From Chryseobacterium sp. IHB B 17019 (lineage in GTDB: Bacteria; Bacteroidota; Bacteroidia; Flavobacteriales; Weeksellaceae): 64,000 nt of DNA. The DNA lies in assembly GCF_001456155.1 (NCBI RefSeq), contig NZ_CP013293.1:2914001-2978000 (forward strand), read 5' to 3'. Below, in pieces: positions 16,580 through 24,759 of this stretch. A program made the position numbers and the translations under genes. Under the pieces are notes generated by a model. It was not told the DNA's origin and searched no databases. It saw only the letters and a list, made by a program, of their open reading frames with translations. Numbering within the stretch: the stretch's first letter is position 1; every line of letters begins with the position of its first letter.

Positions 16580-18241
16580 ATGAAAGCGCTAAAAACACTA
16601 AACCCCTATTTTTGGAAACACAAGATATTGTTATTTTGGGGGGTATTATTTATCATTGCCAGTAATTTTTTCAATATATATAAGGTACAGTTTGTAGGAA
16701 AATCAGTTGATGAGCTTACACATAGCGGAAATATGGGTTTCAACCAACAGGTTTTAATTTATGTTGCCATTATTGTCGGATGTTCATTGTTGACGGGATT
16801 TTTTACTTTCATGATGCGTCAGACCATTATTGTTGCCTCCAGGAGGATTGAATATGAGCTGAAAAATAAAATTTACAGGCATTATCAGGATTTATCTTTA
16901 ACGGATTATAAGCAGACCACAATCGGTGACTTAATGAACAGATTGAGTGAAGATGTCGTTGCGGTAAGAATGTATCTGGGACCCGGTGTGATGTATGTTG
17001 CCAACTTGATCGTCCTTGTTGTTATTACGGCTATCTACATGATAAAAACGGATGCTTCAATGACTCTCTGGACATTGCTGCCACTTCCAATCTTATCTTA
17101 TGCAATTTATAAAGTAAGTTCTATCATTAATAAAAAGTCGAAAATCATGCAGAAAAGCCAGTCTGCCATTTCAACTTTTGTACAGGATAGTTTTTCGGGA
17201 ATTCGTGTTGTAAAATTTTTCGCGAGAGAGAAATATATTAAAAACAATTATGGAGTCAAAGTAACAGATTACCAGGATAAGGCACTTGATCTTGCAAAAA
17301 CTGAGGCCTATTTCTTTACCATTATTTTATTTGTAATTGGACTGCTGAATGTTGCCATCATCTGGGTTGGTGGTGAAAAATATATTGCCGGACAATTAAG
17401 CATTGGTAAAATCGCTGATTTTTTCATGTATATCAACACGTTGATTTTCCCATTTTCAATGGTGGGCTGGGTAACTTCCGTGAATCAAAGAGCGGAGGCA
17501 TCCATGCAGAGAATTAATGAATTCATGGATAAAAAATCCGATATCGTTAATAAAAATTTTGAAAATTATCCTATAAAAGGTGATATTGAGTTCAGGAATG
17601 TTTCTTATGTATATCCGAATACTGGAATCAAAGCGTTGGAAAATTTAAGCTTTAAAGTAAAAGCCGGAGAATCCTTAGCTATTATGGGGAAAACGGGTAG
17701 CGGAAAATCTACCATAGCCCTACTTTTATGTCGTTTAATAGATCCTACGGAAGGTGAAATTTTAATTGACGGTAAAAATTTAAAAGAGCATAATTTAGAT
17801 AATTACAGAAATTTCATTGGGTATATTCCTCAGGAAAGCTATCTTTTCTCAGATTCCATCGAAAATAATATCGGGTTTGCCGTTGACCATCCTACCCATG
17901 AAAAAGTAGTTGAATATGCAAAAATTGCCGACGTGGATAAAAATATTATTGGCTTCAAGGAACAATACAAAACCATGGTTGGAGAGCGTGGAGTGATGCT
18001 TTCGGGAGGTCAGAAACAAAGAATATGTATTGCAAGGGCATTGATTAAAGACCCAAACATCATCATTTTCGACGATTCGCTGTCTGCCCTGGACACCGAA
18101 ACCGAGCAAAATATCCTGGAAAATATCGACAGGAAAATTCATAACGCAACATCCATAATCATCACACACAGAGAGTCTAGCGCTCAGAGAGCCGATAAAA
18201 TTCTCAACCTGACTGAAATTGCCGATTCCGTAACCGCATAG
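16580..18241 (+). CDS. ABC exporter, fused permease and ATPase
   Basis: This 553-residue half-transporter of the MsbA/multidrug type works as a homo- or heterodimer in the inner membrane. The N-terminal ~310 residues form six helices. The nucleotide-binding domain has Walker A GKTGSGKST, Q-loop YIPQESYLF, signature LSGGQKQR, Walker B IIIFDDSLSAL and the H-loop ITHRESS. The protein stops about 20 residues after the H-loop (ILNLTEIADSVTA) instead of running on through the usual V-x-G-H-EEL tail. The substrate is unknown; lipid or drug export are both possible. Confidence 0.9.
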   Translation: MKALKTLNPYFWKHKILLFWGVLFIIASNFFNIYKVQFVGKSVDELTHSGNMGFNQQVLIYVAIIVGCSLLTGFFTFMMRQTIIVASRRIEYELKNKIYRHYQDLSLTDYKQTTIGDLMNRLSEDVVAVRMYLGPGVMYVANLIVLVVITAIYMIKTDASMTLWTLLPLPILSYAIYKVSSIINKKSKIMQKSQSAISTFVQDSFSGIRVVKFFAREKYIKNNYGVKVTDYQDKALDLAKTEAYFFTIILFVIGLLNVAIIWVGGEKYIAGQLSIGKIADFFMYINTLIFPFSMVGWVTSVNQRAEASMQRINEFMDKKSDIVNKNFENYPIKGDIEFRNVSYVYPNTGIKALENLSFKVKAGESLAIMGKTGSGKSTIALLLCRLIDPTEGEILIDGKNLKEHNLDNYRNFIGYIPQESYLFSDSIENNIGFAVDHPTHEKVVEYAKIADVDKNIIGFKEQYKTMVGERGVMLSGGQKQRICIARALIKDPNIIIFDDSLSALDTETEQNILENIDRKIHNATSIIITHRESSAQRADKILNLTEIADSVTA

Positions 18242-18281
18242 CTGATTCATTCACAAATGTTAAATAAATCATAAAAAAAAT

Positions 18282-18311
18282 TTTGTGATTAAAAGAAAAC
18301 TTTTATATTTG
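18282..18311 (+). promoter_or_regulatory. Complete promoter of the DUF3276 gene
   Basis: TTTG (18282-18285), 18 bases, then TATATTTG (18304-18311) match both Bacteroidetes promoter elements with good spacing. The ATG follows 29 bases later. Confidence 0.7.
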
Positions 18312-18340
18312 TTCTTAACAAGATTAAAAAATATCTAACA

Positions 18341-18676
18341 ATGAGTGAATACAAGGAACGCCATGAAAATGAAATTTTCACGAAGGTGTTAAAAGCAGGA
18401 AGAAGAACTTATTTCTTTGATGTGCGCGAGACGAAAGCAGGAGATTATTATCTTACGATTACCGAAAGTAAAAAGAACTTCGGGGAGAATGGGGAAGCTA
18501 CATTCGAGAAACACAAAATTTACCTTTACAAGGAAGATTTTAAGAGTTTTCAGGAGATGTTTAATGAGTCCACAGATTTCATCATTAATGAAAAGGGTGA
18601 GGATGTAATATCAGAAAAACATGACAAAGACTTCAAAAGCAGATCATTCACGATCGATTCTGACGACGAGGTCTAA
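18341..18676 (+). CDS. DUF3276 family PUR-like nucleic acid-binding protein
   Basis: These 111 residues match the Bacteroidetes DUF3276/PUR family, whose members adopt the PUR-alpha fold and bind single-stranded nucleic acid. Family motifs are IFTKVLKAGRRTYFFDVRET near residues 12-31 and FEKHKIYLYKEDFKSFQE. The C-terminus is acidic and disordered (IDSDDEV). It has its own promoter (18282-18311) and terminator (18700-18727), so it is monocistronic. The cellular role is not established. Confidence 0.88.
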   Translation: MSEYKERHENEIFTKVLKAGRRTYFFDVRETKAGDYYLTITESKKNFGENGEATFEKHKIYLYKEDFKSFQEMFNESTDFIINEKGEDVISEKHDKDFKSRSFTIDSDDEV

Positions 18677-18699
18677 GCCAACAAATACTTTAAAAACAC

Positions 18700-18727
18700 A
18701 AGCATCTGAAAAAGGGTGCTTTTTTTG
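18700..18727 (+). terminator. Intrinsic terminator of the DUF3276 gene
   Basis: AAGCATC pairs with GGTGCTT (one T-G wobble) around a short loop and is followed by a run of seven or more T. Confidence 0.75.
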
Positions 18728-18821
18728 GCTCCAAACTCTTCTAAATTATAAATTTTGAATTTTATATTTTAAATTTTTACTAGATAAGCTCCTTTAAATT
18801 TAATTTAAAATAACTAAAAAT

Positions 18822-18853
18822 AAAAAAGTACACCTTTTGAAAAGTGTACTTTT
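18822..18853 (-). terminator. Intrinsic terminator downstream of tRNA-His
   Basis: AAAAGTACAC (18824-18833) pairs perfectly with GTGTACTTTT (18844-18853). On the - strand six T follow. It lies just past the 3' end of the tRNA gene. Confidence 0.85.
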
Positions 18854-18857
18854 ATTG

Positions 18858-18932
<75 letters not shown>

Positions 18933-18967
18933 GTTTTGTGAGTGCAAATATAGGGAAGATTTTTAAA

Positions 18968-19687
18968 TTACCAAACAATTCCGTCAAAATTTTTCATCGC
19001 AATCAACTTCTCAGACGTAAATCCCTCAGCATAAGTGACTCCCGAAAGTCTTCCCAAATCCTGCGCACGATATGTCAGGCTTTCATAAAAATCTTTCGAA
19101 GTAATTGGTGTCTCCGGTTCCTTAGAAGTAGGATCATAAAACTGAGTTTTGAATGCCATACAGGCTTCTATTTTTTTATCCAGATGTTCAGAAATATCAA
19201 TTACAAATTCCGGTTCAATATTTTTCCATTGAATATAATGAAAAACATGCTTTGGTCTCCATACTTCCTGATTCTCCCCTTCCAAAACCGTTTCTATTTT
19301 TCTCAGACCTGCTAAAAAGCACGCATCCGACACTAATTTCGCTCCTTTTGCATGATCAGGATGTCTGTCATCAATGGCGTTGGCTAAAACGATTTCCGGC
19401 CTGTATTTACGAATCATTTTTACGATCCTCATCTGATATTCTTCAGAATTTTCCAAAAAGCCATCCTTCATTCCAAGATTTTCTCTGGCAGCAACTCCTA
19501 ATATTTTTGCAGAATTTGTGGCTTCTATTTTTCTTGTTTCATCAGTTCCCCTTGTGCCCAGTTCGCCTTTTGTAAGATCAACGATAGCACATATTTTTCC
19601 TTCAGAAATCATTTTGGCGATTGTTCCGCCGCATCCCAGTTCCACGTCGTCAGGGTGCGCACCAAAAGCAAGTATATCTGTTTTCAT
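18968..19687 (-). CDS. bshB1: Bacillithiol biosynthesis deacetylase BshB1
   Basis: BshB1 removes the acetyl group from GlcNAc-malate in the synthesis of bacillithiol, the low-molecular-weight thiol of many Firmicutes and Bacteroidetes. The 239 residues belong to the PIG-L/LmbE zinc deacetylases: AHPDDVELGCGGT near residue 10 (zinc ligands in HPDD), DDRHPDHAKG in the middle, and the family ending RLSGVTYAEGF. Its promoter (19693-19725) places the -7 box only 6 bases before the ATG, so the mRNA should be leaderless or nearly so. tRNA-His lies downstream on the same strand. Confidence 0.94.
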   Translation of the reverse strand: MKTDILAFGAHPDDVELGCGGTIAKMISEGKICAIVDLTKGELGTRGTDETRKIEATNSAKILGVAARENLGMKDGFLENSEEYQMRIVKMIRKYRPEIVLANAIDDRHPDHAKGAKLVSDACFLAGLRKIETVLEGENQEVWRPKHVFHYIQWKNIEPEFVIDISEHLDKKIEACMAFKTQFYDPTSKEPETPITSKDFYESLTYRAQDLGRLSGVTYAEGFTSEKLIAMKNFDGIVW

Positions 19688-19692
19688 ATTTT

Positions 19693-19725
19693 CAAAGATA
19701 AGATTTAAAATAAAAACTTCCCAAA
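19693..19725 (-). promoter_or_regulatory. Complete promoter of bshB1, abutting the start codon
   Basis: On the - strand TTTG (19725-19722), 21 bases, then TATCTTTG (19700-19693) match the Bacteroidetes promoter. The ATG starts 6 bases downstream. The -33 element sits inside the loop of the neighbouring TPR-gene terminator. Confidence 0.65.
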
Positions 19726-19744
19726 CATTACGAATGGGAAGTTT
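19712..19744 (-). terminator. Intrinsic terminator of the TPR gene
   Basis: AAACTTCCC (19714-19722) pairs with GGGAAGTTT (19736-19744), and a T-rich tail follows on the - strand. It overlaps the bshB1 promoter. Confidence 0.75.
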
Positions 19745-19768
19745 AATATATATAATTTAAATTTTAAA

Positions 19769-21400
19769 TTATTTGTTGATCTCCGCGTTTAATTTTACCG
19801 CATCCTGATAAGTAGGATCCAATTGTACAGATTTAGCAACATAATCCTTAGCCTTAGCAACATCACTGTCTTTAGACAGATAAGCTACCGCGAAGTAAGC
19901 GTATGCTAAAGTCTGTTTATTTGCATCAACTTCTGCAGGTTTTACAGTAGCAATATACTTTTCGTAAGCAATTTTTGCTGCATCATTATTACCCGCCTGC
20001 TGATAAGAATATCCTAAGCTGTAGTAAGCCGGAGCCCAATCAGGAAGTAGCGTACTCATTTTCTGCCATGTCTGGATTGCTCCACCCCAGTTTTTAGCTT
20101 CTTGGTAAGCTGTTGCCAGCTTAAATAAAGAGTCTGTATCCTGAGCATTAGCCGCAACTTTTTGCTTTAATCCTTCAATAACAGGGTTTGTTGGTCCTGC
20201 ATCCGCATTAGCCTGAGAAGCTCCCCCACCAGCAATTTTAGCCAATTCCATATCCCATTTCATTGTTTCATCCTTAGCAGCTTTAGCAATAGCAATTTTT
20301 TGCTGCGCTTCAGTTGTTAAAGCTGTTTTCTTAGCTGCATCCGTTTCAGTTTTAGCCAGTCCTGCTGCGATCAAACCTTGTAAACCTTGATCTGCAGGCT
20401 GTATTCTGGATTTGTCAGCCTGAGATGTGAAGCTGTCCATATTTTGTTTTGCTTCAGCATATTTTCCATCTGCATATAATTGATAAGCTCTTAATTTAAA
20501 CTTAATCGGATCATTAATTTTATCAAAAATCTTATCTAAAACCTGCTTTGAGTTGGCGTAATCTTCATTAGTAAAATAAAGCTTAGCAATTTCTAACTGA
20601 GTATATGGATCCTCATCAGCATATTTTGTATAGTTGATAAGGTCTTGAGTCGCTTTTGCATTTTGCTGATATCTAATGTCATAAGCTGCCATCACCTTGT
20701 ATGCAGGTGCATAAGACGGATCTGTAGCAATTGCTTTTTCGATATTCGTCTTTGCTTGTTGCCATTGCTGAGCAGCCATCCATAGAGAACCGATTCTTGT
20801 ATAAACCGATGCCTTATTTTTAGCTAAAGGCAAAGCTTTTTCGTAAGCTGTCATCGCATCACCAGGCATTCTTTTCAATCTGTAAGCATCACCTAATGTA
20901 TAGTAATAGTGCGCAGGAACCTCTTTTCTCTGAGCTCTTTCAATTGCTTTATTTAAGAATTGGATTGCAAGATCCGGAGAGTTATTTTTCTCAAATAACG
21001 TTAAAGCTTCAGCCGCTCTGAACAATACTTCAGCATCTTTTTCTCTGGAATCCGTTACAACTTTCTGAATTTCAGCAATTGCATTTTTATCACCTTTTCC
21101 AAGTTTTACTGCTGCCAACCCGATTTTATTCAAATAGCTTTTGCTGTCTGCTGCAATACCTTTATTAAAATTTTCCGTAGCTGCTGCGAAATCCGGCTCT
21201 ACCTGCTTCAAAAATGTATTTCCTAAGTAGAAATAATTTTCTGCGCTAGGCTCTTTCGCAATCATATTAGTAAAATTAGTTTTTGCTTGAGCAAATTTAT
21301 CGCTATCAATACTGTTGATGCCATCCTGTACTGTTTGCGCAAAGGCAAAGTTGGTAAAAAATACCACTGCTGCTCCAAAAGCAATCTTCTTTACATTCAT
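19769..21400 (-). CDS. Tetratricopeptide-repeat periplasmic protein
   Basis: I prefer the start MNVKKIAFGAAVVFFTNFAF at 21400, which gives a clean signal peptide ending AFAQ. Two further ATG codons lie upstream in frame (21418, 21406). The mature ~520 residues are a chain of TPR helices, for example YFYLGNTFLKQVEPDFAAAT, YYTLGDAYRLKRMPGDAMTA and PAYYSLGYSYQQAGNNDAA. There is a low-complexity Ala/Lys-rich break near residues 335-410. TPR arrays hold protein partners in the periplasm. It is the last gene of the group that starts with exbB, and in related genomes it accompanies the TonB operon. Confidence 0.85.
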   Translation of the reverse strand: MNVKKIAFGAAVVFFTNFAFAQTVQDGINSIDSDKFAQAKTNFTNMIAKEPSAENYFYLGNTFLKQVEPDFAAATENFNKGIAADSKSYLNKIGLAAVKLGKGDKNAIAEIQKVVTDSREKDAEVLFRAAEALTLFEKNNSPDLAIQFLNKAIERAQRKEVPAHYYYTLGDAYRLKRMPGDAMTAYEKALPLAKNKASVYTRIGSLWMAAQQWQQAKTNIEKAIATDPSYAPAYKVMAAYDIRYQQNAKATQDLINYTKYADEDPYTQLEIAKLYFTNEDYANSKQVLDKIFDKINDPIKFKLRAYQLYADGKYAEAKQNMDSFTSQADKSRIQPADQGLQGLIAAGLAKTETDAAKKTALTTEAQQKIAIAKAAKDETMKWDMELAKIAGGGASQANADAGPTNPVIEGLKQKVAANAQDTDSLFKLATAYQEAKNWGGAIQTWQKMSTLLPDWAPAYYSLGYSYQQAGNNDAAKIAYEKYIATVKPAEVDANKQTLAYAYFAVAYLSKDSDVAKAKDYVAKSVQLDPTYQDAVKLNAEINK

Positions 21401-21506
21401 AATCATTATATCTTTCATTTTATATTTTAAATTAAGATTATATTATACACAATTTTCAGACCAAAATAATAGACTTATTGAGGGTAAAACGTTAATTTAA
21501 TATTTT

Positions 21507-22379
21507 TTAACGCATTTGAACTTCTCTTCGGTACAAATTATATGGTTGTAGCCCTTCTTTTTGAACAATCATCTGCCCCAATTGGGTACATGAATATCTT
21601 ATAAAGCCGTTAGCAATATTGAAATTTCCTTCATTGGTTAGAAAATAAAGAGTTCTTGTGAATGGGTAATTCATTTTCCGAAGGTTCTCAGAATCTGTAT
21701 TGTATAGTTTTCCTTTGTTTTCAACAGGAAGAATTTTCACCATACTTCTCAGCTGTTCAGATTCTTTATCGTAAGGACGACTGAAAGTGTTAAGGCCTAT
21801 CACACCGATTTTATTTGGATATTTACCTAATTCTTCAATAATATTTTTACTTCCCGGAATGATAGAATATTTTAAATCTTTCGGCTGTTTTTTAAGCTTT
21901 TGGGCAACAAAATTTAAGTTGCTGGAATTAGCCCCGTCAAAAATAAATGTTTTTTCTCCAGACTGCATTCCCTGAGCAATTTCTTCCATCGAAATACTTT
22001 CTTTCGGGGAATCTTTTGGAACAATAAAAACAACTGCATCTGCTGCAAATTTTGCCGGTAAAAACTTTAAATCTACCTGTTCTTCATATGCTTTAATCTC
22101 CTCCGGACTTAAATTTCTTGACATTACGGCAATTCTGGCCTTGTCATGTAACAAATCAAGAAAGCCTAAATCTTCTTTTTTTGTAACAACTTTGATTTTC
22201 GTCTCGGGATAATTGATCATATATCCTTCTGCCAAAGCCTCTGTAACGCTTTTAAAAGATTCATCCGTAAAAATCGTCATTTCACCTTTATGATAGGAAG
22301 GTGACTTGTCCTCATTCTTGCAGCTTACTGCTATAATACTAAGAAAAAACAGCATTATAATTTTAACACTATTTTTCAT
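21507..22379 (-). CDS. PstS-like substrate-binding lipoprotein
   Basis: This 290-residue lipoprotein has signal MKNSVKIIMLFFLSIIAVSC with Cys20 lipidated, followed by KNEDK, which resembles the acidic export signal of Bacteroidetes surface lipoproteins. The rest matches the PBP-like/PstS periplasmic binding fold: MTIFTDESFKSVTEALAEGY at the start, AADAVVFIVPKDSP, and YPFTRTLYFLTNEG in the C-terminal half. PstS proteins bind phosphate, but no pst ABC genes are present here. It lies between tonB and a TPR gene and may act with the TonB complex. The start overlaps the small membrane gene upstream by 11 bases. Confidence 0.8.
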   Translation of the reverse strand: MKNSVKIIMLFFLSIIAVSCKNEDKSPSYHKGEMTIFTDESFKSVTEALAEGYMINYPETKIKVVTKKEDLGFLDLLHDKARIAVMSRNLSPEEIKAYEEQVDLKFLPAKFAADAVVFIVPKDSPKESISMEEIAQGMQSGEKTFIFDGANSSNLNFVAQKLKKQPKDLKYSIIPGSKNIIEELGKYPNKIGVIGLNTFSRPYDKESEQLRSMVKILPVENKGKLYNTDSENLRKMNYPFTRTLYFLTNEGNFNIANGFIRYSCTQLGQMIVQKEGLQPYNLYRREVQMR

Positions 22380-22566
22380 TTCCTGAATCTTTTATTTTTG
22401 AAATCGCTCTGTAAATTCTGAAAATACCATAAAGAATCAGTAATCCTCCAAGGGCATAGGCAACACCAGGCTCCAGAATAGTGAAGAAGAATTTGTAGAA
22501 AATAACTACAATTCCTAAAACGATATAAAACAATCCCGTGATGAGGGATAACCAATTGAACATCAT
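22369..22566 (-). CDS. Small two-helix membrane protein
   Basis: This 65-residue protein has two hydrophobic helices, LITGLFYIVLGIVVIFYKFF and VAYALGGLLILYGIFRIYRA, and a short charged tail. It starts MMFNW; the second Met could be the true start. Its end overlaps the start of the PstS-like lipoprotein by 11 bases, so the two are probably translated together. I recognise no family. It lies after the tonB terminator, so it begins a second unit or depends on read-through. Confidence 0.65.
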   Translation of the reverse strand: MMFNWLSLITGLFYIVLGIVVIFYKFFFTILEPGVAYALGGLLILYGIFRIYRAISKIKDSGNEK

Positions 22567-22590
22567 ACAACAAAAATACCAAAAAAAATA

Positions 22591-22616
22591 AAAAGAGAAG
22601 CATAAGCTTCTCTTTT
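22591..22616 (-). terminator. Intrinsic terminator after tonB
   Basis: An 11-bp perfect stem (22591-22601 with 22606-22616, AAAAGAGAAGC and its complement) has a 4-base loop and T runs on both strands. It lies between tonB and the small membrane gene and may limit expression of the downstream genes. Confidence 0.85.
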
Positions 22617-22639
22617 TTAATTATTATTTAAAGATAAAA

Positions 22640-23482
22640 TTATCCTTCAAAATTCATCTTCACAGGGAAACGGAAACGAGAACGAACTGGCTGCCCGTTA
22701 ACTTTACCCGGAATCCACTTAGTTTTGATACTCTTAACCGTTCTTTCGGCCTCTCTGTTGAAGTCCTGGTTTGATCCAGAAGCTTTAACCTGGCTTAAAG
22801 AACCATCTCTTTCAACAACGAAAGTGATCTCAGTACTTAAAGTACCTTCCCCTTCCACTGAAGAATTGTCAAAATTATCCATGAATTTAGATCTAAATCC
22901 ATTGATACCTCCTGAACTAAAATCAGCAGATTGATCCACAGACTCATATACATCATTGGTAACCTGAGGCTTCACTTCAGCAGTTGAAGTTTTAGTACCA
23001 GTAGATGGTGGCGGTGGCGGAGGAGTATAAGCCGGAGCTTTTACACCTTCCTGAGCTACCAATCCAGTCTGAGTTTCTAATTGCTTAGAAATCGGTGGTG
23101 GTGGAGTTTCAATTTTCGGAGCTTTTACAGGCTCTGGAACCACGTTCTGAATAATTTCAATTTTCTCCTCTTCTTTTGGAGGTGGAGGTGGTGGAGGTGG
23201 TTCTTCTTCTTTTGGCTGCTCGATAATTTTATCTTCCTGAAGAATTTCTACTAAATCTGCCTTCACTTCTTGTGGAGGGGGTTCAGTAAGCCTTTTAATG
23301 GTAAGATAGATAAATGGAGACAAAGCCGCTATCAGGAATAATGTTGTTCCTACGATAAAAGATTTCGTCAGAAGTCTTGGATACTGATGTCTTAAATCGT
23401 ATGCACCATATTCCTTGTTTCTATTTTCAAATACAATCTCGTCTAAGGTAAGACGTGGATCGTATGCATTTTCATTTGCCAT
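22640..23482 (-). CDS. tonB: Energy transducer TonB
   Basis: TonB carries proton-motive energy from the ExbB-ExbD motor to outer-membrane receptors. The 280 residues begin with a Bacteroidetes-type cytoplasmic lead (DEIVFENRNKEYGAYDLRHQ), then one inner-membrane helix at ~37-60. A proline-rich spacer (PPPPPPPK, EEPPPPPPPP) spans ~70-165. The C-terminal TonB domain ends in VNGQPVRSRFRFPVKMNF. It is the last gene of exbB-exbD-exbD-tonB and has a strong terminator 24 bases after the stop. Confidence 0.95.
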   Translation of the reverse strand: MANENAYDPRLTLDEIVFENRNKEYGAYDLRHQYPRLLTKSFIVGTTLFLIAALSPFIYLTIKRLTEPPPQEVKADLVEILQEDKIIEQPKEEEPPPPPPPPKEEEKIEIIQNVVPEPVKAPKIETPPPPISKQLETQTGLVAQEGVKAPAYTPPPPPPSTGTKTSTAEVKPQVTNDVYESVDQSADFSSGGINGFRSKFMDNFDNSSVEGEGTLSTEITFVVERDGSLSQVKASGSNQDFNREAERTVKSIKTKWIPGKVNGQPVRSRFRFPVKMNFEG

Positions 23483-23506
23483 AGATTTACAATATTATGG
23501 TTTAAA

Positions 23507-24079
23507 TTACTTTGTAGCCGGTGCTGCAGGAGCTCCTGAGTTACCCACCCTTTTGTCATAAATTGCTTTTTCCCAAGGCTTAAGATCAGTAACACCGTAC
23601 TGCTCGCTTTTGGTAATCGCCATTTCGTCAAGGATATCTACGAAGTTTTTATATACAGCATCGTCAGTCGGTTTGATAATTACAGTAAATTTTGTTTTAT
23701 CTGCCGCATTTGCTTTTGCCTGCTCAATTACTTTTCTAATTCCTTCTCTGTCGAAGCTAGTTTCATTAAGATTCTGATCCGTTAAAGACGTATTGTCTTG
23801 TTGGTGCCAGAAAATCTTATTGTCTTTACCTAATAATAAAGAAATAGAGTTAGAAAGTTTAATTTCTGTTGGAGGTGGTTTTTTTGTTTCATCTTTCGGT
23901 TTTGCCGGAAGACCCAAATCCATTACATTCGGTTTTGAGAATGTGGTTGTGAACATAAAGAAGGTAATCAAAAGAAACCCTAAGTCCACCATCGGAGTCA
24001 TATCTACGCGGGTATTCTGCTTCTTGGAACGGACCTTGCCGCCTTTCCCGCCTTTTTCCTGTACTTGTACTTCTGCCAT
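23507..24079 (-). CDS. exbD: Biopolymer transport protein ExbD (second copy in operon)
   Basis: This 190-residue ExbD/TolR protein has a single N-terminal helix (MVDLGFLLITFFMFTTTF) with the essential Asp in DMTPMVDLGFLL and a periplasmic domain with FTVIIKPTDDAVYKNFVDIL. It forms the stator dimer inside the ExbB pentamer. It differs from the neighbouring ExbD (24092-24700), so the two may form a heterodimer. It is very similar over its length to the orphan ExbD at 40011. The gap to tonB is 24 bases. Confidence 0.93.
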   Translation of the reverse strand: MAEVQVQEKGGKGGKVRSKKQNTRVDMTPMVDLGFLLITFFMFTTTFSKPNVMDLGLPAKPKDETKKPPPTEIKLSNSISLLLGKDNKIFWHQQDNTSLTDQNLNETSFDREGIRKVIEQAKANAADKTKFTVIIKPTDDAVYKNFVDILDEMAITKSEQYGVTDLKPWEKAIYDKRVGNSGAPAAPATK

Positions 24080-24091
24080 TTCTAATCGATA

Positions 24092-24700
24092 TTATTCGTT
24101 AGGTTTACCTTCTTGTGATGTAATCAACCAAAATTTAAGAAAATCAATATCTCTTAAACCCTCAAATAAGCTTTTTACTTTTGGATATTCTGTAGTAACG
24201 TCGCCTTTGATAGCTAGTTTGTATTCAGGGTTTACTTTTAAACTCTGTTCTACCCAATCCACTAATTGCTTATTTGTGCTGTCCATAGGGATTCCCTTAG
24301 GACTTTTAAAATTCTTCTGCTCATCTTCCGGCAAATCAAGATAGCTTTTCAGCTGGTTCATAGGAACTCCGATTGCCTGTACTCTTTGGAAAGCGGCTTT
24401 TTCATTATTGTCAAAAGTAATACCATACTTCTGGCCCATATTGTCTAAAAGCTTTACTCTTTCAGATGCGTTTTCTACCGGCTGGAAATAAAATTTTCCG
24501 TCCGGAGTAGCGTTGATGGTCATCAAGCTTGCATCAGGAAGTAACTTCTCTGATATTGAAGATGGCGGTTTGATCTGCTCCACGTCAGGTTTTTTAAACT
24601 GAGTGGTCAAGATAAAGAACGTAAGTAGTAGGAACGCAACGTCACACATTGCCGTCATATCCGTCACTACTCCATGTCTTTTTGGTTTGACTCTCGCCAT
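24092..24700 (-). CDS. exbD: Biopolymer transport protein ExbD (first copy in operon)
   Basis: This 202-residue ExbD protein has the N-terminal motif KRHGVVTDMTAMCDVAFLLL carrying the proton-channel Asp, one membrane helix, and a periplasmic domain with VEQSLKVNPEYKLAIKGD. It ends FWLITSQEG. It lies 12 bases before the second ExbD and 59 bases after exbB. A pair of divergent ExbD proteins is usual in Bacteroidetes TonB operons. Confidence 0.92.
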   Translation of the reverse strand: MARVKPKRHGVVTDMTAMCDVAFLLLTFFILTTQFKKPDVEQIKPPSSISEKLLPDASLMTINATPDGKFYFQPVENASERVKLLDNMGQKYGITFDNNEKAAFQRVQAIGVPMNQLKSYLDLPEDEQKNFKSPKGIPMDSTNKQLVDWVEQSLKVNPEYKLAIKGDVTTEYPKVKSLFEGLRDIDFLKFWLITSQEGKPNE

Positions 24701-24759
24701 TATTATTAATGATTTTTAATTAAACTTCGTTTTACTTAATGCAAATTCCTTGCTAATTC

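Noticed and set aside
22376..22603. 75-codon - strand frame next to the small membrane gene
   Set aside because: It overlaps the better two-helix frame in another phase and starts inside the tonB terminator.
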